This document shows, piece after piece, positions 33,937 to 42,438 of a stretch of DNA of 64,000 bases. The notes beneath the pieces were generated by a model that saw only the letters and a list, made by a program, of their open reading frames with translations, did not search any database and was not told the origin of the DNA. Position numbers and translations under genes: made by a program. The DNA is from Nocardioides thalensis (GTDB taxonomy: Bacteria; Actinomycetota; Actinomycetes; Propionibacteriales; Nocardioidaceae). The stretch's first letter is position 1. Each line of letters starts with the position of its first letter. The DNA lies in the NCBI RefSeq assembly GCF_013410655.1, contig NZ_JACCFP010000001.1, positions 124,001 through 188,000 on the forward strand. The letters are read 5' to 3'.

Positions 33937-35045
33937 CGGCTGCTCTCGAGGTCTCGTCGGCCTCGGTGTCCTTCGACGGCGTGCGCGCCGTCGACGACGT
34001 GAGCCTGAGCCTGCCCGACGGCGAGGTGCTGGCCGTGGTCGGGCCGTCCGGGTGCGGGAAGTCGTCGCTGCTCCGCGCCGTCGCGGGCCTCGAGCCGTTG
34101 TCGTCGGGACGGGTCTCCTGGGCCGGGCAGGACCTCGCCGGCGTCCCGACGCACCGCCGCGGCTTCGCGCTGATGTTCCAGGACGGCCAGCTCTTCGACC
34201 ACCTGACGGTGGCGCGCAACGTCGCCTACGCCCTGCGGCTGCGGCGCGTCTCCCGCGCGGAGACGGCGACCCGGGTCGAGGAACTGCTCGAGCTCGTCGG
34301 ACTCGGCGGGTACGGCGCCCGCCTGCCCCGCACGCTCTCCGGCGGGGAGCGGCAGCGGGTCGCGCTCGCCCGGTCGCTCGCTGCCGAGCCCCGGCTGCTC
34401 CTGCTCGACGAGCCGCTCAGCGCCCTCGACGCCGGGCTGCGCACGCGGCTCGCCGCCGACCTGCGCCGGATCCTCCGCGAGGCCGGCACCACCGCGCTGC
34501 TCGTCACCCACGACCAGGAGGAGGCGTTCACGATCGCCGACCGGCTGGCGGTGATGCGCGCCGGCCGCGTCGTACAGCAGGGCACCACCGCCGAGGTGTG
34601 GGCTGCCCCCGCCGACCCCGAGACCGCCCTCTTCCTCGGCTACGCCGCGGTGCTGGAGGGGCCGGCCGCTGATCGCCTGATGTCGAATCCGCCCTCATGG
34701 TCCGCCGAATCGTCATCGGTGGTTCGCGCGCCGACCACCACGTCCGACTCGACCGACCATGAGGGCGGACTCGGCGAACCATCAGGCACAACTCGACGGG
34801 TCGCCGTACGGCGCTCCGCGGTGACGGCCCTACCGGCGCGGGACCACGGTGCGGGCGGCCTGACGGGGCGGGTGGTGTCGGTGCAGCCGACGCCGGACGA
34901 GCTGCGGCTCGTCGTCGACGTCGCCGGGATCGGCGAGCTGCCCGCGGTCGGGACGGCCGGATGGTTTCCGGAGGCCGGCGAGACTGTCAGCCTGCGGGTC
35001 GATCGTGTGCGCCTCGCCATACTCCCCGAAACCCGGGGGAAATGA
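33933..35045 (+). CDS. thiQ: thiamine ABC transporter ATP-binding protein with inserted repeat
   Basis: A 370-residue ATPase. Walker A GPSGCGKSS, Q-loop LMFQDGQLFDHLTV, signature LSGGERQR, Walker B LLLLDEPLSALDA and the switch His in VTHDQEEAF are intact. The nucleotide-binding domain ends near residue 245. Residues about 248-285, rich in Ser/Thr/Pro, are encoded by a 113-bp palindromic repeat that keeps the frame open. A small beta-rich TOBE-like domain (GLTGRVVSVQPTPDELRLVV) ends the protein. The extra segment is absent from ordinary ThiQ proteins (about 210-350 residues) and likely forms a linker. Confidence 0.88.
   Translation: MTAALEVSSASVSFDGVRAVDDVSLSLPDGEVLAVVGPSGCGKSSLLRAVAGLEPLSSGRVSWAGQDLAGVPTHRRGFALMFQDGQLFDHLTVARNVAYALRLRRVSRAETATRVEELLELVGLGGYGARLPRTLSGGERQRVALARSLAAEPRLLLLDEPLSALDAGLRTRLAADLRRILREAGTTALLVTHDQEEAFTIADRLAVMRAGRVVQQGTTAEVWAAPADPETALFLGYAAVLEGPAADRLMSNPPSWSAESSSVVRAPTTTSDSTDHEGGLGEPSGTTRRVAVRRSAVTALPARDHGAGGLTGRVVSVQPTPDELRLVVDVAGIGELPAVGTAGWFPEAGETVSLRVDRVRLAILPETRGK
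34675..34787. repeat. 113-bp nested palindrome inside thiQ
   Basis: Three nested inverted repeats share one centre. They are GCCTGATG/CATCAGGC outside, TCCGCCCTCATGGTC/GACCATGAGGGCGGA in the middle and GGTGGT/ACCACC at the core. The middle arm shares 17 of 18 bases with the tandem repeat at 52.8 kb. Confidence 0.7.
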
Positions 35046-35060
35046 TCTGACGTGACTCCC

Positions 35061-35066
35061 TAGACT
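35061..35066 (+). promoter_or_regulatory. -10 box of the PAP2 gene, leaderless
   Basis: TAGACT, 7 nt before GTG 35074. Confidence 0.55.
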
Positions 35067-35073
35067 GTCGCGG

Positions 35074-36159
35074 GTGTACCGCCGCGCCTATACCCTCCTG
35101 ATCGCCACGGCGCTCATCATGGGTGGGCTCGCGGTGTTCGTCTCGGTCAAGTACGACCGTCCGCTCCTCGACCCCGAGGGCAGCTTCCTCGGGCCGTCGT
35201 GGGTCCGGCTGCCGCTCCTGCTGCTGCTCGCCCTCGCTCTCGACATCGTCCCGCGCACGCTGTGGCTCTCGCGTGGCCTGCCCGGCCGGTTCTGGCCGCT
35301 GGCCCAGGAGCGGCTGAGGAAGCACTGGGACAAGGAGCGGATCATCCTGGTCGCGCTGGGGATCGTCTCCTTCTACGTCACCTACGTCAGCTACCGGAAC
35401 CTCAAGTCCAACCTGCCGTTCGTGCGGGACACCGATCCCGATCCGGACCACGTCAGCCCCCTGGAGTACGACTGGGAGCTGCACATCATGGACAAGGTGC
35501 TGTTCTTCGGGCACGAGCCGTCCGACGTGCTGCACGGTTTGCTGGGCACGAACCTCACCGCCAACATCCTGTCGCCGATCTACCTCTTCTTCCTGCCGAT
35601 GGTGCCGATCGGCGTCACCCTGTGGCTGGTCTGGTCGCGCAACCTCTCCTACGGCTACTGGTTCGTGACGTCGCAGTGCCTCTGCTGGTCGCTGGGGACG
35701 CTGTCCTACTACCTGCTGCCGACGGTCGGGCCGGGCATCGAGCGGCCCGGGGACTTCGAGGGCCTCGACCACACGGCGACGACCGACCTGATGAACTCGA
35801 TCGCCAACGCGCGCGGACAGATCCTCAACGACCCCACCCAGACCGAGATCGTGAACTCGGTCGCCGGCTTCGCCAGCCTGCACTGCGCGATCACGCTCCT
35901 GCTGGCGCTGATGGTGCAGTACACGCTGCGCTCGAAGACCCTCAACTGGATCGTGTGGATCAACTTCGCGCTGACCGTGGTGGCGACGCTCTACTTCGGC
36001 TGGCACTACGTCGCCGACGACATCGCCGGTGTGGCGATCGCGATCATCTCGTTCTACGTGGGCGGCATCGCCAGCGGGCAGAAGTTCGGCCTGGACAGAG
36101 GCGGGCTCCGCACGCACCCCACGACCACCACCTCGAAGGTGCCCGTCGACGCGGACTGA
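35074..36159 (+). CDS. PAP2/Aur1-like membrane phosphatase
   Basis: A 361-residue integral membrane protein with about six helices. The phosphatase motifs are the Aur1-like variants: ASLHCAITLLLALM in place of PSGH, and FGWHYVADDIAGV with the catalytic His and nearby Asp. This group includes inositol-phosphoceramide synthase and bacterial lipid phosphate phosphatases or phosphotransferases. The SPLEYDWELHIMDKVLFFG loop precedes the catalytic core. The C-terminal THPTTTTSKVP tail is probably cytoplasmic. The lipid substrate is unknown. Confidence 0.82.
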   Translation: MYRRAYTLLIATALIMGGLAVFVSVKYDRPLLDPEGSFLGPSWVRLPLLLLLALALDIVPRTLWLSRGLPGRFWPLAQERLRKHWDKERIILVALGIVSFYVTYVSYRNLKSNLPFVRDTDPDPDHVSPLEYDWELHIMDKVLFFGHEPSDVLHGLLGTNLTANILSPIYLFFLPMVPIGVTLWLVWSRNLSYGYWFVTSQCLCWSLGTLSYYLLPTVGPGIERPGDFEGLDHTATTDLMNSIANARGQILNDPTQTEIVNSVAGFASLHCAITLLLALMVQYTLRSKTLNWIVWINFALTVVATLYFGWHYVADDIAGVAIAIISFYVGGIASGQKFGLDRGGLRTHPTTTTSKVPVDAD

Positions 36160-36192
36160 CGCGGAGCGAAGGGCGCCCACCGCCATCCGCGA

Positions 36193-36212
36193 GAACTACA
36201 TCGATGTAGTTC
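36193..36212. promoter_or_regulatory. perfect 20-bp palindrome upstream of the NlpC/P60 gene
   Basis: GAACTACATCGATGTAGTTC is self-complementary over all 20 bases. It lies 33 bp after the PAP2 stop and 148 bp before the hydrolase start. It could be a regulator's operator or the PAP2 terminator; there is no T-run. Confidence 0.45.
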
Positions 36213-36360
36213 GCAAGCCGACACGCCGATACTTCTGAGATTTCTGTTTCTTTCTGTTCCCAATGTGACGAAAGTGGCCTAGCGTTCCACGAGTTGCTCC
36301 GGGTGATGGGGAAGTCGTGCCGGGGCTCGTGACCTGACCTCGACGAAACAGGAGCTCCCT

Positions 36361-37611
36361 GTGCGCCGCGCGCTGCCGTCTGTCCTGCTTGCCCTGACGC
36401 TGGCTGCTGCCGCCGTCATCCCCGGCGCCCAGGCCGATCCCGGCGACCCGAACCCGCCGAGCCGGGCCGAGGTCCGCGACGCCCGCGACGAGGCCCGGCT
36501 CGCCGCCGACGACGTCGACTCGATCCAGGCCGCGCTCGACGCCGCGAACGCCGAGCTCGCGAACGCGGAGATCGCCGCGCTGCAGGCGGCGGAGGCCTAC
36601 AACGGGGCGCGCTACCGGGCGCAGCAGGCGCGGATCGCGGCGCAGCGCGCGGAGCGAGAGTCGCGGCGGGCCGACCGGGCGCTGGCGGAGCAGAAGGACT
36701 CCTACCGCGGGACGGTGCTCTCGTCGTACGGCGCCGGGGTGGAGCTCGATGCGCTCGACGGGATCCTCGATGCCGACGGCATGAGCTCGGTCATCGACCG
36801 CAGCGTCGCCGCCGACGTGGTGCAGGAGCGCCTCGACGAGCAGCGCGACGACTACCTGGTCGCCGCCGACGAGGCCGACGCCGCCGAGCAGGAGGCCGAG
36901 GACACCGCGGACGACGCCGCCGCGGCGGAGGACCGGGCGCGCGAGGCGCACGCCGCCGCCCAGTCGGCCGCCGACGCGGCCGCGGCCGCCGCCGCGTCGA
37001 TCGCCGGCGAGAAGGAGGAGCTGATCCGCCGCCTCGCCCGGCTCGAGGGAATCAGCATCGACCTCGCCGAGGAGCGGCAGGCTGCGCTCGAGGCGCAGCG
37101 GCTCGAGGAGGAGCGCGAGCAGCTGGAGCAGGAGCAGCAGGACGAGCCCGACACCGACGACCCCGGCGACGGTGCCGACGAGCCCGACGCGGAGGTGCCG
37201 GACGGCGACACCGGTGACGACACCGACGAGCCGGCCCCGCCGGCCGACGCCGGGGCAGCCGAGGCGATCGCGTTCGCCCGCGCCCAGCTCGGCGAGCCCT
37301 ACGTCTGGGGTGCCGAGGGTCCGGGCTCGTGGGACTGCTCGGGCCTGACGATGGGCGCCTGGGCCGCCGGCGGGATCGCGCTGCCGCACTACTCGGTCGC
37401 GCAGTACCAGCAGTCGACGCCGATCTCGGTCGACGACCTGCGGCCGGGCGACCTGGTGTTCTGGAGCTCGTCGAGCAGCTCCTCGGGGATCTTCCACGTC
37501 GCGCTCTACACCGGCGACGGAATGATCATCCACGCGCCGCGCACCGGCCGGCCGGTGACGGAGGAGTCGATGTACTACTGGATCCCCCCGACGCACTTCG
37601 CGAGGCCCTGA
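36361..37611 (+). CDS. secreted NlpC/P60 peptidoglycan endopeptidase, RipA-like
   Basis: A 416-residue secreted hydrolase. A Sec signal ends near GAQA. A long Ala/Glu/Arg-rich coiled coil (about 35-260) follows, then an acidic Asp/Pro/Glu linker. The C40 peptidase domain has Cys326 in WDCSGLTMGAW, His379 in FHVALYTGDG and His391 in IIHAPRTG. The layout is that of RipA/CwlO-type enzymes that split daughter cells and are restrained by their coiled coil. GTG 36361 has an AGGAG ribosome site. A leader of up to 200 bp holds a palindrome and a TTCTGTT direct repeat. Confidence 0.92.
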   Translation: MRRALPSVLLALTLAAAAVIPGAQADPGDPNPPSRAEVRDARDEARLAADDVDSIQAALDAANAELANAEIAALQAAEAYNGARYRAQQARIAAQRAERESRRADRALAEQKDSYRGTVLSSYGAGVELDALDGILDADGMSSVIDRSVAADVVQERLDEQRDDYLVAADEADAAEQEAEDTADDAAAAEDRAREAHAAAQSAADAAAAAAASIAGEKEELIRRLARLEGISIDLAEERQAALEAQRLEEEREQLEQEQQDEPDTDDPGDGADEPDAEVPDGDTGDDTDEPAPPADAGAAEAIAFARAQLGEPYVWGAEGPGSWDCSGLTMGAWAAGGIALPHYSVAQYQQSTPISVDDLRPGDLVFWSSSSSSSGIFHVALYTGDGMIIHAPRTGRPVTEESMYYWIPPTHFARP

Positions 37612-37622
37612 CCGCCAGGCAC

Positions 37623-37628
37623 TAGGTT
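37623..37628 (+). promoter_or_regulatory. -10 box of the acyl-CoA oxidase-type gene, leaderless
   Basis: TAGGTT, 6 nt before ATG 37635. Confidence 0.55.
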
Positions 37629-37634
37629 CTTGTC

Positions 37635-39635
37635 ATGTCGTCCACTGACGAAGTCACCGGTGCAGAGACCCCGACCGTCGAGGCCGAGACCGAGGTGCCG
37701 CCGCTCACAGTCGACGTTCCGGCGCTGGCGGACGTGCTCGACGGCGAGTACGGCGAGATCCGCGCGGCGGTGCGCGAGCAGCTGGCGGCGTACTCCTCGG
37801 TCCTGAGCGACGCCGAGACGATGACCCGCGAGGAGTTCCGCGAGCGCGTCAAGGACGTGGTCGTGGAGGTCGCGGCGACCGGCCAGACCGGCTTCGGTTT
37901 CCCCAAGGAGTACGGCGGCGGCGGGGACATCGGGGCGTCGGTGGCGGCGTTCGAGACGCTCGCGTTCGGCGACCTGTCCGTGCTGGTGAAGGTCGGCGTG
38001 CAGTTCGGCCTCTTCGGCGGCGCGATCCTGATGCTCGGCACCAAGGCGCACCACGACGCCTACCTCGAGCCGCTGATCAAGGGCGAGCTGCTGGGCTGCT
38101 TCGCGATGACCGAGACCGGCCACGGCAGCAACGTGCAGGCGCTCGGCACGGTCGCGACCTTCGATCCCGACACGGACGAGTTCGTGATCGAGACGACCAC
38201 GCCGGCGGCGACCAAGGACTACATCGGCAACGCGGCCCGCCACGCGCGGCTGGCGGTCGTCTTCGCGCAGCTCGACGTGGCCGGCGTGCGCCACGGCGTG
38301 CACGCGTTCGTCGTACCCCTGCGCGACGAGAGCGGCGCCGTGCTGCCCGGGATCGAGATCACCGACGACGGCCTGAAGATGGGCCTCAACGGGGTCGACA
38401 ACGGCCGGATCCGGTTCAGCGGGGTGCGGGTGCCGCGCGGGGCGCTGCTCAACGAGTTCGCCGACGTCACCGAGGACGGCACCTACGTCAGCGAGATCGA
38501 GAACCCCAACCGGCGCTTCTTCACGATGCTCGGCACCCTCGTGCAGGGCCGGGTGTGCGTGGGCGCGGCGGGCATCAGCGCGGCCAAGGTGGCGCTGACG
38601 ATCGCCGTCGAGTACGGGCTCCGCCGCCGCCAGTTCGAAGCGACTTCGGAGGAGCAGGAGGAGCTGCTCCTCGACTACGGCATGCACCAGCGACGGCTGC
38701 TGCCGCTGGTGGCGCGCACCTACGCGCTGCACTTCGCGCAGGAGGTCCTCACCGCGCGGCTGCACGAGGTGTTCTCCGGCATCACGACCGACGAGGTCAC
38801 CCGGCGCCAGCTGGAGGCCCGCGCCGCGGGCACCAAGGCGCTCGCGACGTGGCACGCGACCCGCGCGATCCAGGAGAGCCGCGAGGCGTGTGGCGGTGCG
38901 GGCTACCTCGCCGTCAACCGGTTCACCGCACTCAAGGCCGACACCGACGTCTTCACCACGTTCGAGGGCGACAACACCGTCCTCCTCCAGCTCGTGGCCA
39001 AGGGGCTGCTGACCGACTACGCCAGCGACTTCTCCGACCTCGACCAGCTCGGCATGGTGAAGTTCGTCGCTGGGCTCGCGGTCGAGACGGTGCTGGAGAA
39101 GTCCCGCGCCCACAAGCTGCTCGAGGCGATCAAGGACGCGCTGCCGGGCGGCGACGAGTGGGACCAGGACGCCGGCCTGCTCGACCCCGACTACCACCTG
39201 GCGATGTTCGAGTTCCGCGAGGAGCACCAGATCAGCGGCGTGGCGCGGCGCCTGAAGCGCGGCGTCGACGCCGGCATGAACCCCGGCGAGGTGTTCTCGC
39301 GCGTGCAGGACCACGTGATTTCCGCCGCCCGAGCGCACGTGGAGCGGCTAGTGCTCGAGGCGTTCATCGACAAGGTGCGCTCGCTGCCCGACGGCGACCT
39401 CAGGGTCGCGCTCAACGCGGTGTGCGATCTGCACGCGCTGTCCTCGATCGAGGCCGACCGCGCCTGGTTCATGGAGCACGGCCGGCTGACGACCCAGCGG
39501 TCGAAGGCGATCACCCGCGAGGTCGGCGCGCTCTGCCGCCGGCTGCGGCCCGTCGCCGGCGACCTGGTGGCCGCGTTCGGGGTGCCGCGCGAGGTGCTGC
39601 GCGCCGAGGAGCTGCTGAGCTGGAGCGACGCATGA
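37635..39635 (+). CDS. acyl-CoA oxidase/dehydrogenase family protein
   Basis: A 666-residue flavoprotein, longer than the roughly 400 residues of normal acyl-CoA dehydrogenases. The N-terminal dehydrogenase core has GCFAMTETGHGSNVQAL and GLKMGLNGVDNGRIRFSGVRVPR. The C-terminal half is the acyl-CoA oxidase domain (ACOX), with ESREACGGAGYLAVNRF and TTFEGDNTVLLQLVAKGLL, where the catalytic Glu sits in FEGDN. It may use O2 or an electron-transfer flavoprotein; the sequence alone does not decide. A methyltransferase gene overlaps its stop. Confidence 0.9.
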   Translation: MSSTDEVTGAETPTVEAETEVPPLTVDVPALADVLDGEYGEIRAAVREQLAAYSSVLSDAETMTREEFRERVKDVVVEVAATGQTGFGFPKEYGGGGDIGASVAAFETLAFGDLSVLVKVGVQFGLFGGAILMLGTKAHHDAYLEPLIKGELLGCFAMTETGHGSNVQALGTVATFDPDTDEFVIETTTPAATKDYIGNAARHARLAVVFAQLDVAGVRHGVHAFVVPLRDESGAVLPGIEITDDGLKMGLNGVDNGRIRFSGVRVPRGALLNEFADVTEDGTYVSEIENPNRRFFTMLGTLVQGRVCVGAAGISAAKVALTIAVEYGLRRRQFEATSEEQEELLLDYGMHQRRLLPLVARTYALHFAQEVLTARLHEVFSGITTDEVTRRQLEARAAGTKALATWHATRAIQESREACGGAGYLAVNRFTALKADTDVFTTFEGDNTVLLQLVAKGLLTDYASDFSDLDQLGMVKFVAGLAVETVLEKSRAHKLLEAIKDALPGGDEWDQDAGLLDPDYHLAMFEFREEHQISGVARRLKRGVDAGMNPGEVFSRVQDHVISAARAHVERLVLEAFIDKVRSLPDGDLRVALNAVCDLHALSSIEADRAWFMEHGRLTTQRSKAITREVGALCRRLRPVAGDLVAAFGVPREVLRAEELLSWSDA

Positions 39636-40309
39636 TCGCGCTGCGGCACGTGCCCGGCCTCGGTGGCTGGTCCGACGACCCGGCGTGGGCGCACATCTAC
39701 GACTGGTCCGTCGAGCACCGCAGGCTCGGCGGCCTCGGCTGGCGGCTCGCCCTCCAGAGCGATCTCGGCAAGCTGTACGCCGCCACGGCCGCGATCGGCC
39801 GCCAGCAGGCCGGAGCGCGGATCCTCGACATTCCCTGCGGCGGAGGCGTGGCGCTGCGCGGGCTGAAGCCCGGCCAGGGGGTCGAGTACGTCGCCGCGGA
39901 CATCTCGGAGCGGATGCTGGAACGGACCCGCCGGGCGGCCGAGCGCCGCGACGTCGCCGACCAGGTGCGGCCGCAGGTCGCCGACGTGGGCGACCTCCCG
40001 TGGGACGACGGCTGGTTCGACATGGTCGTCAGCTTCACCGGCCTGCACTGCTTCCCCGACCCGGAGCGCGCGGTGGCCGAGGTGGCGCGGGTGCTGAAGC
40101 CCGGCGGGGTGCTCACCGGCAGCACGCTGCTCAACGACTCCGGCATCCAGCACGCCCCGATCCGCGCGGTCGGGCGGGCGGCCGGGCTGCTCGGCCCGGG
40201 CTGCACGGGCGAGCAGCTGCTCGGGTGGCTCGACGACCGGCAGGTCGCGGACGTCGTACTGGACCGGAGCGGGGCGATCGCCTACTTCAGAGGCGTCAAG
40301 CGCGCCTGA
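39632..40309 (+). CDS. class I SAM-dependent methyltransferase
   Basis: A 225-residue methyltransferase. Motif I is ILDIPCGGGVALRGL, motif II DISERMLERTRRAA, and DLPWDDGWFDMVVSFTGLHCFPDPERAVAEVARVLKPGG covers motifs III and post-III of the UbiE/Methyltransf_11 group. The N-terminal helix (WAHIYDWSVEHRRLGGLGWR) is that of small-molecule methyltransferases. Translationally coupled to the acyl-CoA oxidase gene. Its stop is only 3 bp from the convergent ppa stop. Confidence 0.87.
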   Translation: MIALRHVPGLGGWSDDPAWAHIYDWSVEHRRLGGLGWRLALQSDLGKLYAATAAIGRQQAGARILDIPCGGGVALRGLKPGQGVEYVAADISERMLERTRRAAERRDVADQVRPQVADVGDLPWDDGWFDMVVSFTGLHCFPDPERAVAEVARVLKPGGVLTGSTLLNDSGIQHAPIRAVGRAAGLLGPGCTGEQLLGWLDDRQVADVVLDRSGAIAYFRGVKRA

Positions 40310-40312
40310 GGC

Positions 40313-40807
40313 TCAGTGGCCGCCGTTGCTCTTGAAGCGCTCGAAGGAGGCCTGGACCTCGGCCTCGGCCTCGGTGCGGCCGACCCAGTCGGCGCCCTCG
40401 ACGGACTTGCCGGGCTCGAGATCCTTGTAGACCTCGAAGAAGTGCTGGACCTCGAGCCGGTCGAACTTCGGCACGTGGTTGATGTCGCGGAGGTGCTCCA
40501 TGCGCGGGTCGTTGGACGGCACGCAGAGCACCTTGTCGTCGCCGCCGGCCTCGTCGGTCATGCGGAACATGCCGATAGCGCGGCACTTGATGAGGCAGCC
40601 GGGGAACGTCGGCTCCTGGAGCAGCACGAGCGCGTCGAGCGGGTCGCCGTCCTGGCCGAGCGTGTCCTCGATGTAGCCGTAGTCGGCGGGATACATCGTC
40701 GAGGTGAAGAGGAAGCGGTCCAGGCGCATCCGACCGGTCTCGTGGTCGACCTCGTACTTGTTGCGGCTCCCCTTGGGGATCTCCACGAGCACGTCGAACT
40801 CCAGCAC
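40313..40807 (-). CDS. ppa: inorganic pyrophosphatase
   Basis: Class I soluble pyrophosphatase, 164 residues. [13 protein letters not shown] and the active-site signature [11 protein letters not shown] provide the metal-binding Asp residues; [13 protein letters not shown] and [17 protein letters not shown] are also conserved. It removes PPi from biosynthetic reactions in the cytoplasm. GTG 40807 with ribosome site GGAGGAAGAA. Divergent from dacB as in mycobacteria. Confidence 0.97.
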   Translation of the reverse strand: MLEFDVLVEIPKGSRNKYEVDHETGRMRLDRFLFTSTMYPADYGYIEDTLGQDGDPLDALVLLQEPTFPGCLIKCRAIGMFRMTDEAGGDDKVLCVPSNDPRMEHLRDINHVPKFDRLEVQHFFEVYKDLEPGKSVEGADWVGRTEAEAEVQASFERFKSNGGH

Positions 40808-40920
40808 TTCTTCCTCCGCGTCAGCCTCGGGGACCGAAGCCCACGAACGGCCCCGATCGGTTGTCTGGGCACATCCTCGCGCACAATGGCCCCGATCGCG
40901 CAGTCGAGACGGGAGTGGAT

Positions 40921-42402
40921 GTGGGCAGGAGTGACGTGGAGCACGGCCGTCGCGGCTGGCTCAAGTGGCTCGCCGCCCTGCTCGTGGTGCTCCTCGTCGC
41001 CGCCGGCGCGGTGTCGTGGCGGCTCGGGTACGCCGAGGACTGGATCGACGCGCTGCGCGGTGACGACGACCCGCCGGCCGACCCCGCCGACGTCGCGCCG
41101 CCGCCCGAGGTCGACATCCCGCCGGTCGACCCCGCCCCGCCCGCGGTGGCCCGCGCTGCCGACGGGAGGGGACCGCTCGACCGCGCCGCGATCGAGCGCG
41201 CTGTGGCCCGCTTCCTCGGCGACAAGGACCTCGGCAAGCACGTGATCGGCGCGGTCGCGCCGCTGGAGGGGCGCGGTGCGACGTACCTCCTCGGCCAGGG
41301 GGTCGCGACGCCCGCCTCGACGACGAAGGTCGTGACGTCGGCCGTCGCGCTGTTCCTGCTCGGTGCCGAGCACACCTTCGAGACGTCGACCGTGCTGCAG
41401 GGCAGCGGCCGGACGCCCGAGCTGGTGCTGGTCGGTGGCGGCGACCCGTTCCTGCTCAGCAGCCAGGACGCGCTCTGGGGCACGTCGACACCGGCGACGT
41501 ACGTCCCCGAGAAGGCCGACATCGCCACGCTTGCGCGGCGGACCGCGCGCGAGCTGCGCGCCGACGGGGTCACCCGGGTGCGGCTCGGGTACGACGACAG
41601 CCTCTTCTCGGGCCCGGCGGTGAACCCCGAGTGGGAGCCCGACTACGTCCCCGACGGCGTGGTCTCGCCGATCACCGCGCTGTGGGTCGACGAGGGACGC
41701 GACCCGAGCGGCTACGGGCGGGTGGCCGACCCCTCGCTGTCGGCCGCCAACGTGTTCGCCGCGGCGCTGAAGACCAACGGCATCACCGTCGCCGGGTCGG
41801 CGACGCACGTGGTCGCCGGTGGGTCGGCGACGGACGTGGCGGAGGTCGAGAGCCCGCCGCTCGCTCAGATCGTGCAGCGGCTGATCGAGGTCAGCGACAA
41901 CGAGGCGTCCGAGGTGCTGCTGCGCCACATCGGCCTCGCGTCCGTGGGCGAGGGGTCGTCCGACGCAGGGCAGCGCGGCGTCGAGAAGGTGCTCGAGGCC
42001 AACGGCGTCCCGATGCGCGGCTCGGTGCTGTACGACGGCAGCGGCCTGTCCCGCAACAACCTGATGTCGCCGCAGCTGCTGCTCGACGTGCTCCGCTTCG
42101 CGGCCGACGACCAGCACCCCGACCTGCGCGCGGTGATCAGCAGCCTCCCCGTGGCGGCGTACACCGGGTCGCTCTCCGACCGGATGGGGGAGGGTGCGCC
42201 GCCGGGCCGCGGCCGGGTCCGCGCCAAGACCGGCACGCTCACCGGCGTCACCTCGCTCGCCGGTGTCGCGGTCGATCTCGACGGCAACCTGATGGTGTTT
42301 GCGCTGATCGCCGACAAGGTGCCGCCGCCCCGCTCCGGGATGGCGCAGACCGCGATGGACAACGCGGCCGCTGCGCTGGGCGCCTGCCGCTGCGGCGGCT
42401 GA
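40921..42402 (+). CDS. dacB: D-alanyl-D-alanine carboxypeptidase/endopeptidase, PBP4 family
   Basis: A 493-residue S13-family low-molecular-weight PBP. One N-terminal helix (about 12-35) and a Pro/Asp linker tether it outside the membrane. Active-site motifs are SxxK (Ser133-Lys136 in [11 protein letters not shown]), SDN (325-327) and KTGT (Lys436). It trims or cleaves peptidoglycan stem peptides. GTG 40921 has a GGGAG ribosome site six bases upstream; the upstream GTG at 40915 is possible. It stands where Rv3627c lies in M. tuberculosis. Confidence 0.93.
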   Translation: MGRSDVEHGRRGWLKWLAALLVVLLVAAGAVSWRLGYAEDWIDALRGDDDPPADPADVAPPPEVDIPPVDPAPPAVARAADGRGPLDRAAIERAVARFLGDKDLGKHVIGAVAPLEGRGATYLLGQGVATPASTTKVVTSAVALFLLGAEHTFETSTVLQGSGRTPELVLVGGGDPFLLSSQDALWGTSTPATYVPEKADIATLARRTARELRADGVTRVRLGYDDSLFSGPAVNPEWEPDYVPDGVVSPITALWVDEGRDPSGYGRVADPSLSAANVFAAALKTNGITVAGSATHVVAGGSATDVAEVESPPLAQIVQRLIEVSDNEASEVLLRHIGLASVGEGSSDAGQRGVEKVLEANGVPMRGSVLYDGSGLSRNNLMSPQLLLDVLRFAADDQHPDLRAVISSLPVAAYTGSLSDRMGEGAPPGRGRVRAKTGTLTGVTSLAGVAVDLDGNLMVFALIADKVPPPRSGMAQTAMDNAAAALGACRCGG

Positions 42403-42426
42403 GCGCCCCCTGTTGGGCGAGAGCCC

Positions 42427-42432
42427 TAGGCT
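42427..42432 (+). promoter_or_regulatory. -10 box of the DUF2342 gene, leaderless
   Basis: TAGGCT, 6 nt before ATG 42439. Confidence 0.55.
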
Positions 42433-42438
42433 TCCCGC

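Noticed and set aside
33933..35045. thiQ as a pseudogene
   Set aside because: The repeat insert keeps the frame, all ATPase motifs are intact and the C-terminal domain continues normally.
36213..36360. c-di-AMP (ydaO) riboswitch upstream of the NlpC/P60 gene
   Set aside because: Such riboswitches precede cell-wall hydrolase genes in actinobacteria, but I could not match the conserved blocks here. A covariance-model search would decide.
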